Shown one piece after another: positions 23,858 through 32,768 of a stretch of 64,000 nt of DNA (position 1 is the first letter of the stretch; each line of letters begins with the position of its first letter). The notes under the pieces are model-generated. The model worked only from the letters and a program-made list of their open reading frames with translations, searched no databases and had not been told where the DNA came from. This DNA comes from Novosphingobium sp. ST904 (GTDB lineage Bacteria; Pseudomonadota; Alphaproteobacteria; Sphingomonadales; Sphingomonadaceae), in assembly GCF_001298105.1 (NCBI RefSeq), contig NZ_LGJH01000162.1:107762-171761 (forward strand), given 5' to 3'. Made by a program: the position numbers and the translations under genes.

Positions 23858-24904
23858 GTGTACGGAACCATTTACGAATTCGAAACGCTGCCGACATCCG
23901 GTGAGCATGACGGCCGGCGCAAATCGGCCAGCCTGGCGCGTTCAGCCCAGCGGGGCCGCGCTGTGCCTCTCGTAGGTATCATCCGCAATCCTCGCAGCCA
24001 CCGCAACAAGGGCCACGCGCCCGAGATGGCGGACTGTTCCAACATCCTTACGGAAACACCGCGCACCCGCACGGATCTCTACGGCGTGCTCGAAAGCTTC
24101 GCCCGCCGAGGGATCGACTATCTCGTGGTGGACGGCGGAGACGGAACGGTGCGCGACGTTCTGACCTGCGGCGCAGATATCTTCGGTGAGGAATGGCCGA
24201 CCTTCATCGTCCTTCCCAAGGGAAAGACAAATGCGCTCGCCATCGATCTTGGCCTACCTAACCAATGGTCGCTCGCCGAAGCTCTCGCCGCGGCGCACAA
24301 GGGCAACAAGCTGACCCGCCGTCCCCTGCGGATTTCCTCGAGGGATGACAGCAACGGTTGCATTCAGGGCTTCATCCTCGGCACCGGGGCATTCGCGCTC
24401 GCCACCGAGGCTGGCCAGGAAGCGCACCGCCGGGGCGCGTTCAACAGCTTTGCGGTTGGCCTGACTGTCCTTTGGGGCATCATCCAGACCCTGTTCGGCC
24501 GTGCCGGCAACCCATGGCGTTCCTGCACGCCCACCCGTCTGGTGAACCGCCACACCGGCCGCGACCTGCCTTATCAAGGACCCGGCCGTTCGGACGAGCG
24601 CTTCATGGCCGTCGCAACGACGTTCGAGCGTTTCCCGCTCGGCGCCCGCCCCTTCGGCAGCGACGTGGCCCCGGGCATGAAGCTGGGTGTTATCGACTGG
24701 CCGGTGCGCTGGGTCATTGCCCTGCTTCCGGCGGTTCTGTTCGGGTTCTGGGGCAAGTTTCTTGAACGGCGCGGCGTTCATCGTTTCTGCGCCAGTGCCG
24801 TCGATCTTGAACTGGACGGCTCCTTCATCCTCGATGGCGAAGCGTTCCCGGGCGGCGATTACGTGCTTGAGGAAGGCCCGCAACTGACGTTCGTGGTCCC
24901 CTGA
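23858..24904 (+). CDS. Diacylglycerol/sphingosine kinase-like lipid kinase
   Basis: A protein of about 348 residues with a DAGK catalytic domain that phosphorylates a lipid alcohol using ATP. The nucleotide-binding loop VVDGGDGTVRDVL is intact, followed by VLPKGKTNALAIDLGLP. The C-terminal beta-sandwich lobe includes the DLELDGSFILDGEAFPGG segment seen in YegS/sphingosine-kinase relatives. A hydrophobic stretch (WVIALLPAVLFGFWG) may dock to the membrane. The GTG at 23858 is uncertain; an in-frame GTG at 23963 would start nearer the conserved VGIIRNPRSHRNKG. It opens the plus-strand lipid operon, and the lipid substrate (diacylglycerol or ceramide) is not known. Confidence 0.8.
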   Translation: MYGTIYEFETLPTSGEHDGRRKSASLARSAQRGRAVPLVGIIRNPRSHRNKGHAPEMADCSNILTETPRTRTDLYGVLESFARRGIDYLVVDGGDGTVRDVLTCGADIFGEEWPTFIVLPKGKTNALAIDLGLPNQWSLAEALAAAHKGNKLTRRPLRISSRDDSNGCIQGFILGTGAFALATEAGQEAHRRGAFNSFAVGLTVLWGIIQTLFGRAGNPWRSCTPTRLVNRHTGRDLPYQGPGRSDERFMAVATTFERFPLGARPFGSDVAPGMKLGVIDWPVRWVIALLPAVLFGFWGKFLERRGVHRFCASAVDLELDGSFILDGEAFPGGDYVLEEGPQLTFVVP

Positions 24905-24956
24905 AAACGGTTTTCCGGCGCTTGATTTCCGGGCGCCGCTGCCCGAGCATGACGTC

Positions 24957-25871
24957 ATGACCGAAGATCTCGAAGGACGCGTCCGCAAGGCCATCCAGCG
25001 CCCGATCGAACCCGAAATCCGCGCCTTCGCGCAGCGCTTGGCCCTTGCAGCAGGCAACGCCGTGGCGGTGCTGTTCTACGGCTCCAACCTGCGCACAGGC
25101 TCGCTTGAAGGCGTTCTGGATTTCTACGTCCTCACCGAAGGCCCCCAGATCGAGAAGATCTGGCCTCGCGTCAGCTATCATGAGTGGACGTTCGAAGGCA
25201 TTCCGCTGCGCGCCAAGGTCGCGACCATGACTCTGGAAACCTTCCGCGCCGCTGCCGCCGGCGAACTGCTCGACACCACCATATGGGCCCGCTTCGTCCA
25301 GCCCTGCGGCCTGGCCTGGCTGCGCGACGAAGCCGCAATCGGCCCCGTTGCCGAAGCGGTCTCCGGCGCCGCCCGCACTGCAACCCGGCTTGCGGTTTCT
25401 CTGGGACCGGAAGCGGGAACGGCGGAAGACTATTGGCGGGCGCTGTTCAGGGCGACATACGCGGCCGAATTCCGCGTAGAAAAGGCCGGGCGGGAGGATT
25501 CGATCCTCGCCGTCAATCGCGAGCATTTCGACGGCCTGCTCCCCCTGGCGCTGGCCGCCGACGGCATCGCTTTCACCCGGGAACCCAAGGGAACGATCCG
25601 CCCTGCCCTTGCGGCGCGGGAGCGTAACCGTGCTCTGAACTGGTGGAAACGCCGCCAGCGTCTCGGCAAGCCTTACAACGTGCTCCGCCTGCTCAAGGCA
25701 TCCACGACGTTCGACGGTGCGGCCCGCTACGCCGCGTGGAAGATCGAACGCCACACGGGCGTACCTGTCACCATAACCCCCTGGCGCGAACGCCATCCGG
25801 TTCTCGCGGCTCCCGGCGTGTTATGGCACGTATGGCGCACAAAGAAGGCAATGGAGCGCAAACCGGCATGA
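24957..25871 (+). CDS. Nucleotidyltransferase-fold protein resembling Tam41-type CDP-lipid synthases
   Basis: Not a family I can name with confidence. The 304-residue product has FYGSNLRTGSLEGVLDFYV near residue 40, the GS...D-x-x pattern of a minimal nucleotidyltransferase active site. It continues with IPLRAKVATMTLETF and IWARFVQPCGLAW, which parallel the lysine-containing and W...R-Q-P segments of mitochondrial Tam41, a CDP-diacylglycerol synthase. The C-terminal part (RERNRALNWWKRRQRLGK) is basic and could sit on a membrane surface. The ATGA overlap with the next gene and a 52-base gap from the lipid kinase argue for a shared pathway. The inferred role is making a CDP-activated lipid from the kinase product. 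Confidence 0.5.
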   Translation: MTEDLEGRVRKAIQRPIEPEIRAFAQRLALAAGNAVAVLFYGSNLRTGSLEGVLDFYVLTEGPQIEKIWPRVSYHEWTFEGIPLRAKVATMTLETFRAAAAGELLDTTIWARFVQPCGLAWLRDEAAIGPVAEAVSGAARTATRLAVSLGPEAGTAEDYWRALFRATYAAEFRVEKAGREDSILAVNREHFDGLLPLALAADGIAFTREPKGTIRPALAARERNRALNWWKRRQRLGKPYNVLRLLKASTTFDGAARYAAWKIERHTGVPVTITPWRERHPVLAAPGVLWHVWRTKKAMERKPA

Positions 25872-26641
25872 AGCCCGCCGCGCTCATCCTCGCAGGTTCT
25901 CGCCCCGGCGCGCCCGATCCTGTCGCCGCGTCCGAGGGCGTCAGCCACAAGGCGCTGGTCGAACTGGAAGGCCAGCCGATGCTCGCCCATGTCGCCCATG
26001 CGCTCCGTGATGCCGGGATCGAGCGTGTGGCCGTCATCGCCAACGATCCTGCCGTCGTGGCGCTGGCGCAAATGTTGAATTGCGAGGTAATCCCTGCCGA
26101 AGCCGGGCCAAGCGCAAGCGTCGCCGCCGGTTTTGTACGGCTGGGTGCGCCGATGCTCATCACCACGGCGGATCACGCCCTGCTGCGCGGGGAATGGGTC
26201 AGCGACTTCCTTCTCGACACGCCCGAAGATGCCGATGTCGCCGTCCTGCTCGCCCGGCGTCAGGCGATCGAGGCCGCCATGCCCGGTTCCCGGCGGACAT
26301 ATCTGCGCTTCGCAGACGGGCACTGGTCGGGCTGCAACGTGTTCCTGCTCAACTCAAAGCGCGCCGAAAGCGCGATAGAGACCTGGAAACTGGTGGAGGC
26401 GGACCGCAAACGCCCCTGGCGCATAGCCGCCCGCCTCGGCCTCGGCATGTTGCTGAGCTATGCGCTGGGCAGACTGACCCTCGCAGCCGCCCTCGGCAGC
26501 CTGGGCACGAAGATCGGCATAAGGGCCAGCCTGGTGGCAGCGCGTGACGGGCTGGCCGCAGTCGATGTGGACAAGCCCTCCGACCTGGTCGACGCGCGCG
26601 GAATACTGGCGCAGCGACGAGAGACCGGGGGCCAGTCCTGA
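25868..26641 (+). CDS. MobA-like / sugar-phosphate nucleotidyltransferase-like protein
   Basis: A 257-residue GT-A-fold nucleotidyltransferase-like protein. The N-terminus AALILAGSRPG with the downstream lysine in HKALVELEGQPMLAHV is the nucleotide-binding signature of this superfamily, and TTADHALL supplies the metal-binding aspartate. The C-terminal extension has a hydrophobic segment (LGMLLSYALGRLTLAAALGS). The context suggests it makes a CDP-activated polar head group rather than a molybdopterin dinucleotide, because no molybdenum-cofactor genes are near. It overlaps the upstream gene by ATGA. Substrate unknown. Confidence 0.72.
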   Translation: MKPAALILAGSRPGAPDPVAASEGVSHKALVELEGQPMLAHVAHALRDAGIERVAVIANDPAVVALAQMLNCEVIPAEAGPSASVAAGFVRLGAPMLITTADHALLRGEWVSDFLLDTPEDADVAVLLARRQAIEAAMPGSRRTYLRFADGHWSGCNVFLLNSKRAESAIETWKLVEADRKRPWRIAARLGLGMLLSYALGRLTLAAALGSLGTKIGIRASLVAARDGLAAVDVDKPSDLVDARGILAQRRETGGQS

Positions 26642-26645
26642 TCCG

Positions 26646-27140
26646 TTACATGTAGCGCATCTGGATGCGGATCGATTTCACTTCCTTGCCGTCCACCGGC
26701 ACGCCGACCTTGGTATAGCTGGGCTTGCCGAGGTTGAAGATGTTGATCGACGGATTGTTGGACATGGCGCCGCCATCAGTGCTGATATCGGTCGAACCAT
26801 TGCCATTGACGTCATGGCGGACCGCGATTCCATAAGATCCCGCAGCGGAAACCGGCACGCAGAACGTCATCGATCCCGCCTTTGCCGGAACCTCGATACG
26901 CTTCAGCCACTTGCCCTTGGAAAGCCATTCGGCCGAAGTCGCCCGGTAGGATTGCACCCTCAGCTTCCCCTGAGAGGACTTGATGCCATCCACCGTCACC
27001 ATGATCGACGGTCCGCCACCGGCTCGGCACTGGCTCATGTCGTTGCGGATTTCGTCGCGGTACTGCGCGGCAGCAGGAGCGGATACCGCCAGGGCGGCCA
27101 AACCGGCCGCGGCCAGCAGCACGCCCGAACGCCTGTTCAT
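26646..27140 (-). CDS. DUF2141 domain periplasmic protein
   Basis: A secreted protein of about 164 residues with a signal peptide (GVLLAAAGLAALAVSAPAAA) and the DUF2141 pattern: SIMVTVDGIKSSQGKLRVQSY, a FCVPVSAAGSYGIAVRHDVN stretch, and NGNGSTDIS with the NPSINIFNLGKPSYTKV ending. Function is unknown; the family has an extracellular beta-sandwich look. The ATG at 27140 gives the best signal peptide; an ATG at 27173 would add 11 residues. It is convergent with the nucleotidyltransferase gene, with only 4 bases between stops. Confidence 0.78.
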   Translation of the reverse strand: MNRRSGVLLAAAGLAALAVSAPAAAQYRDEIRNDMSQCRAGGGPSIMVTVDGIKSSQGKLRVQSYRATSAEWLSKGKWLKRIEVPAKAGSMTFCVPVSAAGSYGIAVRHDVNGNGSTDISTDGGAMSNNPSINIFNLGKPSYTKVGVPVDGKEVKSIRIQMRYM

Positions 27141-27463
27141 TGGGAAGGGGGCCTTGGGGAACGTCACACTCATCTCCGGTTCCATAACGCTCTGCGCAGC
27201 ACGCACGGCCTGGCTGAAGCGCGCGCAACTGCGTGATTTTTCTGGCGCCGCACTGCCATCGAGGCCGTGAATGCACTCTGAATTGGCAGTTCACAATGGC
27301 TCAATCACGTGCCGGTTCCCCGGTGCGGCCGGCTGCTCACCCGCCGCCACCTGGTGGATTTACGGGCGACCTCCATATGGCGTGTGGAAAACGGCCAGTG
27401 GGGCGCTTGTACCCCCCAGATGTGGTGGCCTATCCTTCACATCGAGGAGTACCGTTTTCCACC

Positions 27464-28111
27464 ATGACCACGCCGCTGATCTCGCCCTCCATCCTGTCCG
27501 CCGACTTCGCCCGCCTGGGTGAGGAAGTTCGCGCGATCGACGAAGCCGGCGCGGACTGGATCCACGTCGATGTCATGGATGGTCACTTCGTGCCGAACAT
27601 CACCATCGGTCCTGCCGTGGTGAAGGCCCTGCGCCCCCATTCGGCCAAGGTGTTCGACGTGCACCTGATGATCTCTCCGGTCGACAGCTACCTCGAAGCC
27701 TTCGCGGAAGCGGGTGCCGACTACATCACCGTCCATCCCGAGGCCGGACCGCACGTTCACCGCACGGTGCAGACGATCCACAATCTCGGCAAGAAGGCCG
27801 GCATTTCGCTCAATCCCGCGACGCCCGCCAAGATGCTCGACTATCTGATCGACGACATCGACCTGGTCCTGATCATGAGCGTAAACCCGGGCTTCGGCGG
27901 CCAGAGCTTCATCTCCAGCCAGCTTCGCAAGATCGAGGCCGTGCGCAAGATGATCGACAAGTCCGGCCGCGACATTCGCCTCGAGGTGGACGGCGGCGTC
28001 GATGCCAGGACCGCACCGCTTTGCGTTTCGGCAGGCGCCGACGTGCTCGTCGCCGGTTCGCCACTTTCCGCGGCGGACCTACGCAATATGCCGCGAACAT
28101 TCGCGCCCTGA
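27464..28111 (+). CDS. rpe: Ribulose-phosphate 3-epimerase
   Basis: A 215-residue TIM-barrel enzyme interconverting ribulose 5-phosphate and xylulose 5-phosphate in the pentose phosphate and Calvin-type pathways. It carries SPSILSADFARLGEE, WIHVDVMDGHFVPN with metal ligands, HLMISPVDSY, MSVNPGFGGQ, and DGGV near the C-terminus. An ATG at 27464 gives the conserved start; the longer upstream frame is not conserved-looking. The order rpe, heparinase, purH is shared by many alphaproteobacteria. Confidence 0.96.
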   Translation: MTTPLISPSILSADFARLGEEVRAIDEAGADWIHVDVMDGHFVPNITIGPAVVKALRPHSAKVFDVHLMISPVDSYLEAFAEAGADYITVHPEAGPHVHRTVQTIHNLGKKAGISLNPATPAKMLDYLIDDIDLVLIMSVNPGFGGQSFISSQLRKIEAVRKMIDKSGRDIRLEVDGGVDARTAPLCVSAGADVLVAGSPLSAADLRNMPRTFAP

Positions 28112-28164
28112 AGGGACTCGCCTGACGGGGACGGACTGAAACAGTGACCCCAGACACCCATCCG

Positions 28165-28182
28165 GGTTCCCGCGCGGGAACC
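28165..28182. terminator. Perfect 18-base palindrome after rpe
   Basis: GGTTCCCGC followed by GCGGGAACC forms an 18-base self-complementary sequence 53 bases after the rpe stop. Outer CCCCAG and CTGGGG arms flank it unevenly. It is a plausible terminator or transcript-end hairpin; no T run follows, and as a perfect palindrome it could instead be a protein-binding site. Confidence 0.45.
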
Positions 28183-28253
28183 TGGGGGGACTTCGGGCCA
28201 TTTCCCCGATGGGCGGGAGCTAGGCCCGGATGGACCGGAGCGAGGAGGGTGTC

Positions 28254-30122
28254 TTGAACCAGAATGTGAGCGGATCAACCGCCCTGGACCGGCAGGAGCC
28301 GGACATCACCGGTATCTCCGCATTCGCAGCCGATGAATCCGATCTCCTGTCGCCCCGCACGGTCGGCGGCGAGGCGAAAGTCGAAGTTGCGCACATTGAA
28401 AGTGGCCGCGCTCTCGCGCTTGCCGACTTCTCGCCCCCCTCCGTCGGCCCCGGCGAACGCCTTATCCGTTTTGCCTACCGACTCGGCATTCCCGGCTCGA
28501 TGCTCTCGGCGCCCATGGGCAAGAAGGCACGCACCCGCCTCCTCGCCACCGTCAACAATACGCTTCCCGGCCATGTCGCCGCGGGCACCGCACTGCGCGC
28601 CGGTCACTTCCTGATTCACGGCGCCAAGACACCGATCGCGCAAGTCGACTATGCCGGTGCCGCCCGCGTCACCCCGCCGCTCGAACGCGTGGTTCACAGC
28701 TTTTCCTGGCTCACCGACCTTGAAGCCTGCGCCCCCCGTGAGCAAGGCACGGCCGTAGCCGAGCGCATCCTTACCGCCTGGCTCCAGGCCAACCCCAAGC
28801 CCCCCGGCAAACCCGGCAAGGGCCCCGCCTGGGCCGTCGGCAATACCGGCGCCCGCCTGATGAACTGGCTGGCGCACGCGCCACTGATTCTTTCGGGCGA
28901 AAAGGCCCTGCGCAACCGCACGCTGGCGCATATCTCGGATACCGCGCGCTGGCTCGATCGCCACGTCCACAATGCAGAGGACGGCCTTGCCGAAGTGGCA
29001 GGCTGGTCCGCCATCGTCGCGGCGGGGCTGCTCCTGCCCGATGGACGGCCGCGCCGGCTCTATGGCGAAGCCGGGCTGGTCAAGTCGCTCGGCGAACTGA
29101 TGGGCGACGACGGCGGCGTGCTTTCCCGCAGCCCGGTTGCGCAAATGGAAGCCATCGCGCTGCTCGTCCGCCTGCGCAACTGCTATCACGCAACCCGCCG
29201 GGACGCGCCCAAGGCGGTCGAGCGCGTCATCGAAATGCTGATCCCCCCGCTGCTGGCCCTGACTCATGGCGATGGATCGCTGGGCTCCTGGCAGGGCGGC
29301 TGGGCTGTCGACGGGGATGACGTGAACGCCCTCGTTCGCGCCACCGGCGTCCGGACCCGTCCGCTGCGCGACGTGAGGCAGTGGGGCTATCAACGCGTGC
29401 TCGCCCACAAGTCCATCCTCCAGTTTGACACCGCGCCGCCACCGTTGCCCGCACACGCCCGCCACGGCTGCGCCTCGACCCTGGCTTTCGAAATGTCTCA
29501 CGGCGGGCACCGCCTGATCGTGAATTGCGGGGGTTCCGCCAGTGGCGGCGGACTGGTGCCGGTCCGGCTCGAACAAGGCCTCCGTGCGACTGCGGCGCAT
29601 TCCACGCTCACTTTGGACGACGCCAATTCCACGGCCGTGCTCATCAACGGCGCGATCGGATCGGGTGTCAGCGAGGTCGATGTCGACCGCAAGACGCTCG
29701 TGCAAGAAAACGGCGGCAACGCCACCCGCCTCGAGGCCAGCCACAATGGCTACGAGGCTCGCTACGGCCTCACTCACCGCCGCATCCTGATCCTGCGTGA
29801 CGACGGCACCGAACTGCGCGGCGAAGATCTGCTCCTGCCCGCCAATCGCAAGGGCAAGCGCGGCAAGGTCGGCTTCGCGATCCGCTTCCATCTGGGCTCA
29901 CGAGTAGAAGTGGGGCTGACGGCGGACGGACAGGGAGCTGGCCTCGCCTTGCCTGACGGCAGCTACTGGCAATTCCGCAGCGCCGCCGGCGAAGTCACCG
30001 TCGAGGATTCGCTATGGGTCGACGGCCAGGGCCGCCCGCAGGCAACGCAGCAGCTCGTGATTCAGGGCATGGTTTCCCGCGGCGGCGGGAATTTCGGGTG
30101 GCTTCTCAAGAAAATGGGGTGA
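28254..30122 (+). CDS. Heparinase II/III family protein
   Basis: A 622-residue protein with a helical N-terminal toroid-like region and a C-terminal heparinase II/III-like beta-sandwich: FEMSHGGHRLIVNCGGS, AAHSTLTLDDANSTAVLINGA and the late LWVDGQGRPQATQQLVIQG. Family members cleave acidic polysaccharides, but this conserved copy before purH has no established substrate. No signal peptide is seen. The TTG at 28254 is the preferred start because AGGAGG at 28244-28249 lies four bases upstream; an ATG at 28230 would add 8 residues. Confidence 0.8.
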   Translation: MNQNVSGSTALDRQEPDITGISAFAADESDLLSPRTVGGEAKVEVAHIESGRALALADFSPPSVGPGERLIRFAYRLGIPGSMLSAPMGKKARTRLLATVNNTLPGHVAAGTALRAGHFLIHGAKTPIAQVDYAGAARVTPPLERVVHSFSWLTDLEACAPREQGTAVAERILTAWLQANPKPPGKPGKGPAWAVGNTGARLMNWLAHAPLILSGEKALRNRTLAHISDTARWLDRHVHNAEDGLAEVAGWSAIVAAGLLLPDGRPRRLYGEAGLVKSLGELMGDDGGVLSRSPVAQMEAIALLVRLRNCYHATRRDAPKAVERVIEMLIPPLLALTHGDGSLGSWQGGWAVDGDDVNALVRATGVRTRPLRDVRQWGYQRVLAHKSILQFDTAPPPLPAHARHGCASTLAFEMSHGGHRLIVNCGGSASGGGLVPVRLEQGLRATAAHSTLTLDDANSTAVLINGAIGSGVSEVDVDRKTLVQENGGNATRLEASHNGYEARYGLTHRRILILRDDGTELRGEDLLLPANRKGKRGKVGFAIRFHLGSRVEVGLTADGQGAGLALPDGSYWQFRSAAGEVTVEDSLWVDGQGRPQATQQLVIQGMVSRGGGNFGWLLKKMG

Positions 30123-30233
30123 TTTTGTCCATGGCACGCCACGGGTTGTGCCTTAGCCACCTTGCAGGCTCGGCTCTGCCGACCTAGAGGGCGCGCAAAT
30201 CCTTTGCCCGCCCCATTCGCGAGAGGCCCTTCA

Positions 30234-31824
30234 ATGACCGATATCGTCCCGATCCGCCGCGCACTGCTTTCGGTTTCCGACAAGGCCGGCCTCGCCGACC
30301 TCGGCAAGGCGCTTGCCGCGCGCGGCGTGGAGCTGGTTTCGACCGGCGGCACCGCCAAGGCGCTGCGCGATGCCGGGCTCGAGGTGAAGGACATTTCGGA
30401 TCTCACCAATTTCCCCGAAATGATGGACGGCCGCGTCAAGACGCTGCACCCCAAGGTCCACGGCGGCCTGCTGGCCGTGCGCGACAACCCGGAACACGCC
30501 AAGGCCATGGCCATCACGAGATCGGCGCGATCGACCTCGTGATCGTCAATCTCTACCCCTTCGAAGCGACCGTGGCCAAGGGTGCCGACCGTGACGAAGT
30601 GATCGAGAACATCGACATCGGCGGCCCATCGATGGTCCGCTCCGCTGCGAAGAACCATGCTTTCGTCGCCATCGTCACCGATCCCAAGGACTATGCCGGC
30701 CTGCTCTCCGAGTTGGAGACCACCGATGGCGGCACCACGCTGGCCTTCCGCAAACTGCTGGCGGCGCGCGCCTTCGCGCAGACCGCGCTTACGATTCGAT
30801 GATCTCTCAGTGGTTCGCCTTCGCCGACCAGGGCCTTGAGTTCCCCGAGATGATCAGCGTCAACGGCCGTCTTTCGACCGAACTGCGCTACGGCGAGAAT
30901 CCGCACCAGAAGGCCGCGCTCTACACCCCGGTCGGTCCTTTCACCAAGGGTCTGGCCCAGAGCGAGCAGGTGCAGGGCAAGGAACTGTCCTACAACAACT
31001 ACAACGATGCCGACGCCGCCTTCGAGCTGGCTGCCGAGTTCAAGGGCCAGCAGCCCGCCGTGGTCATCGTCAAGCATGCCAACCCCTGCGGCGTCGCTCA
31101 GGGCGAAACCCTGCTCGATGCCTGGCAGGGTGCGCTGGCCTGCGACGACGTTTCGGCCTTCGGTGGCATCGTTGCGGTGAACACCACGCTCGACGGCGCC
31201 ACGGCGGAAGCGATCTGCCAAATCTTCACCGAAGTCGTCGTCGCACCTGACGCCGACGAGGAAGCCCGCGCCTTCTTCGCCAAGAAGAAGAACCTGCGCC
31301 TGCTGCTCACCGGCGAACTGCCCGATCCGCGCCGCGCCGGCCTGCTCGTGCGTCAGATGACCGGCGGCCTGCTGGTGCAGAACCGCGACAACGGAGCCAT
31401 TGGCCTCGACGATCTCAAGGTCGTGACCAAGCGCGCGCCGACCGAGCAGGAACTGAAGGACTGCCTGTTCGCCTGGACCGTGGCCCGTCACGTCAAGTCC
31501 AACGCGATCGTCTATGCCAAGGACGGCATCACCGCCGGCATCGGTGCAGGCCAGATGAACCGCCGCGATTCCTCGCGCATCGCCGCGATGAAGGCCGCGG
31601 AAGCCGCCGAGAAGTTCGGCTGGGCCCAGGCACGCACGGCGGGTTCGGCTGTGGCGTCGGACGCCTTCTTCCCCTTCGCGGACGGATTGCTGGCCGCTGC
31701 CGAGGCGGGCGCCACCGCCGTGATCCAGCCGGGCGGCTCGATCCGCGATGACGAAGTCATTGCCGCGGCTGACGAAGCGGGTCTGGCGATGGTCTTCACC
31801 GGCATGCGCCACTTCAAGCACTGA
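30234..31824 (+). CDS. purH: Bifunctional AICAR transformylase / IMP cyclohydrolase (two frame breaks)
   Basis: PurH catalyses the last two steps of purine synthesis to IMP. The N-terminal MGS-like cyclohydrolase region (LLSVSDKAGLADLGKAL, DGRVKTLHPKVHGG) and the transformylase region (RYGENPHQKAALY, KHANPCG, QPGGSIRDDEVI) are complete but spread over three frames. One G missing after 30512 restores KAMADHEIGAIDLVIVNLYP, and one G missing after 30787 restores AQTAAYDSMISQW. Both fixes give the exact family pattern, so these look like base-call deletions. It lies downstream of the heparinase gene; a terminator follows at 31840. Confidence 0.93.
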
Positions 31825-31839
31825 GGGACCGAAACGGCA

Positions 31840-31872
31840 GGAAGGCGAGGAGGTTACCCTCGCCTTCCTTGC
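31840..31872 (+). terminator. Terminator of purH
   Basis: GGAAGGCGAGG (31840-31850) and CCTCGCCTTCC (31858-31868) form a perfect 11-base-pair stem with a 7-base loop, 16 bases after the purH stop, followed by TTGCC. The stem can be extended by a further GGCA/TGCC pairing past one bulge. Confidence 0.8.
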
Positions 31873-32081
31873 CTGCCTGTAGGAAACTGCGCGGCGCAGC
31901 GCGCTCAGGTACCACACCCGGACATTGACCGAATTGTGACGGTTCCCGCCCTTCGTCGCGGCAGGATCACAACTCATCGCAGAATGGGTCGCGGTTCGTC
32001 GCCATTCACTGGACGTCAAGGCGATTCGCGCCAAGTGAGCGCCACGCAATCGTACCACAACCATATGAGCTGATTTTCGTC

Positions 32082-32231
32082 ATGGGACTCTTCAAGGCCG
32101 ACTTTTACCGCTTCTTCGCTCTCGGCTTTGCCGGTGGTGCGCTGCTGGTGCTCGGCGTGATGGGGATTGGCGGACATTCGCTGACCAGCGGGATCGTGCC
32201 TCCGGCCGAAGCCGCAGCGCCCGCACGCTGA
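32082..32231 (+). CDS. Small 49-residue membrane protein
   Basis: An ATG at 32082 opens a 49-codon frame encoding MGLFKADFYRFFALGF, then a glycine-rich hydrophobic helix (AGGALLVLGVMGIGG) and a short tail ending AAAPAR. The charge pattern predicts one transmembrane segment with the N-terminus inside. The frame is closed cleanly by TGA and uses the same codon style as its neighbours. I recall no named family. It stands between purH and the Fur-family regulator. Confidence 0.5.
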   Translation: MGLFKADFYRFFALGFAGGALLVLGVMGIGGHSLTSGIVPPAEAAAPAR

Positions 32232-32292
32232 TCGCACGGGCCGGGCGCCCTACCGGCACCTTTCAATTGCACGCGGCAAGGCCAGTGCCCAT

Positions 32293-32763
32293 ATGGGGCG
32301 CATGGCTAATGCGCATCATCATCACGAACACTCGGGCGACAACCTGATCGAGGCTGCCCGCGCGGCTCTCATCGAATCGGGCGAGCAGTGGACCGAGATG
32401 CGTGCGGACGTCTTCGGCGCACTGGCGGAACGTGAACGCCCCGCCTCCGCCTACGATCTGGCGGAGAGCGTATCCGCCCTGCGCGGCAAGCGTGTGGCGC
32501 CGAACAGCGTTTACCGCATTCTCGATCTTTTCGTGCGCACCAACCTTGCCCGCCGCGTGGAAAGTGCCAACGCCTATCTGGCCAACAGCCACCCCGGCTG
32601 CCAGCATGACTGCATCTTCCTGATCTGCGATGTCTGCGGTCAGGCCGTTCACATCGACGATGACAAGCTGACCGGCGCGCTTATCGCGGCGGCGAAGCAG
32701 GCCGGCTTTGCGGGCGTGCGCCCGGTTGTCGAACTGCGCGGCACCTGCGCGGCCTGCAGCTGA
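32293..32763 (+). CDS. Fur-family transcriptional regulator, Zur-like
   Basis: A 156-residue metal-responsive repressor. The winged helix covers roughly residues 25-90 (MRADVFGALAERERPASAYD, VAPNSVYRILDLFV). A dimerisation domain carries the zinc-site cysteines in ICDVCG and CAAC and the HDCIFLICDVCG stretch. The N-terminus is histidine-rich (HHHHEH). The cysteine pair layout and the His-rich head resemble Zur more than Fur, so zinc sensing is inferred. The start could also be the ATG at 32302. Its targets cannot be read from this window. Confidence 0.82.
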   Translation: MGRMANAHHHHEHSGDNLIEAARAALIESGEQWTEMRADVFGALAERERPASAYDLAESVSALRGKRVAPNSVYRILDLFVRTNLARRVESANAYLANSHPGCQHDCIFLICDVCGQAVHIDDDKLTGALIAAAKQAGFAGVRPVVELRGTCAACS

Positions 32764-32768
32764 AAGCC

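Noticed and set aside
28275..29891. Minus-strand 538-residue frame opposite the heparinase gene
   Set aside because: Antisense shadow; the plus-strand gene has domains, a strong Shine-Dalgarno and conserved neighbours.
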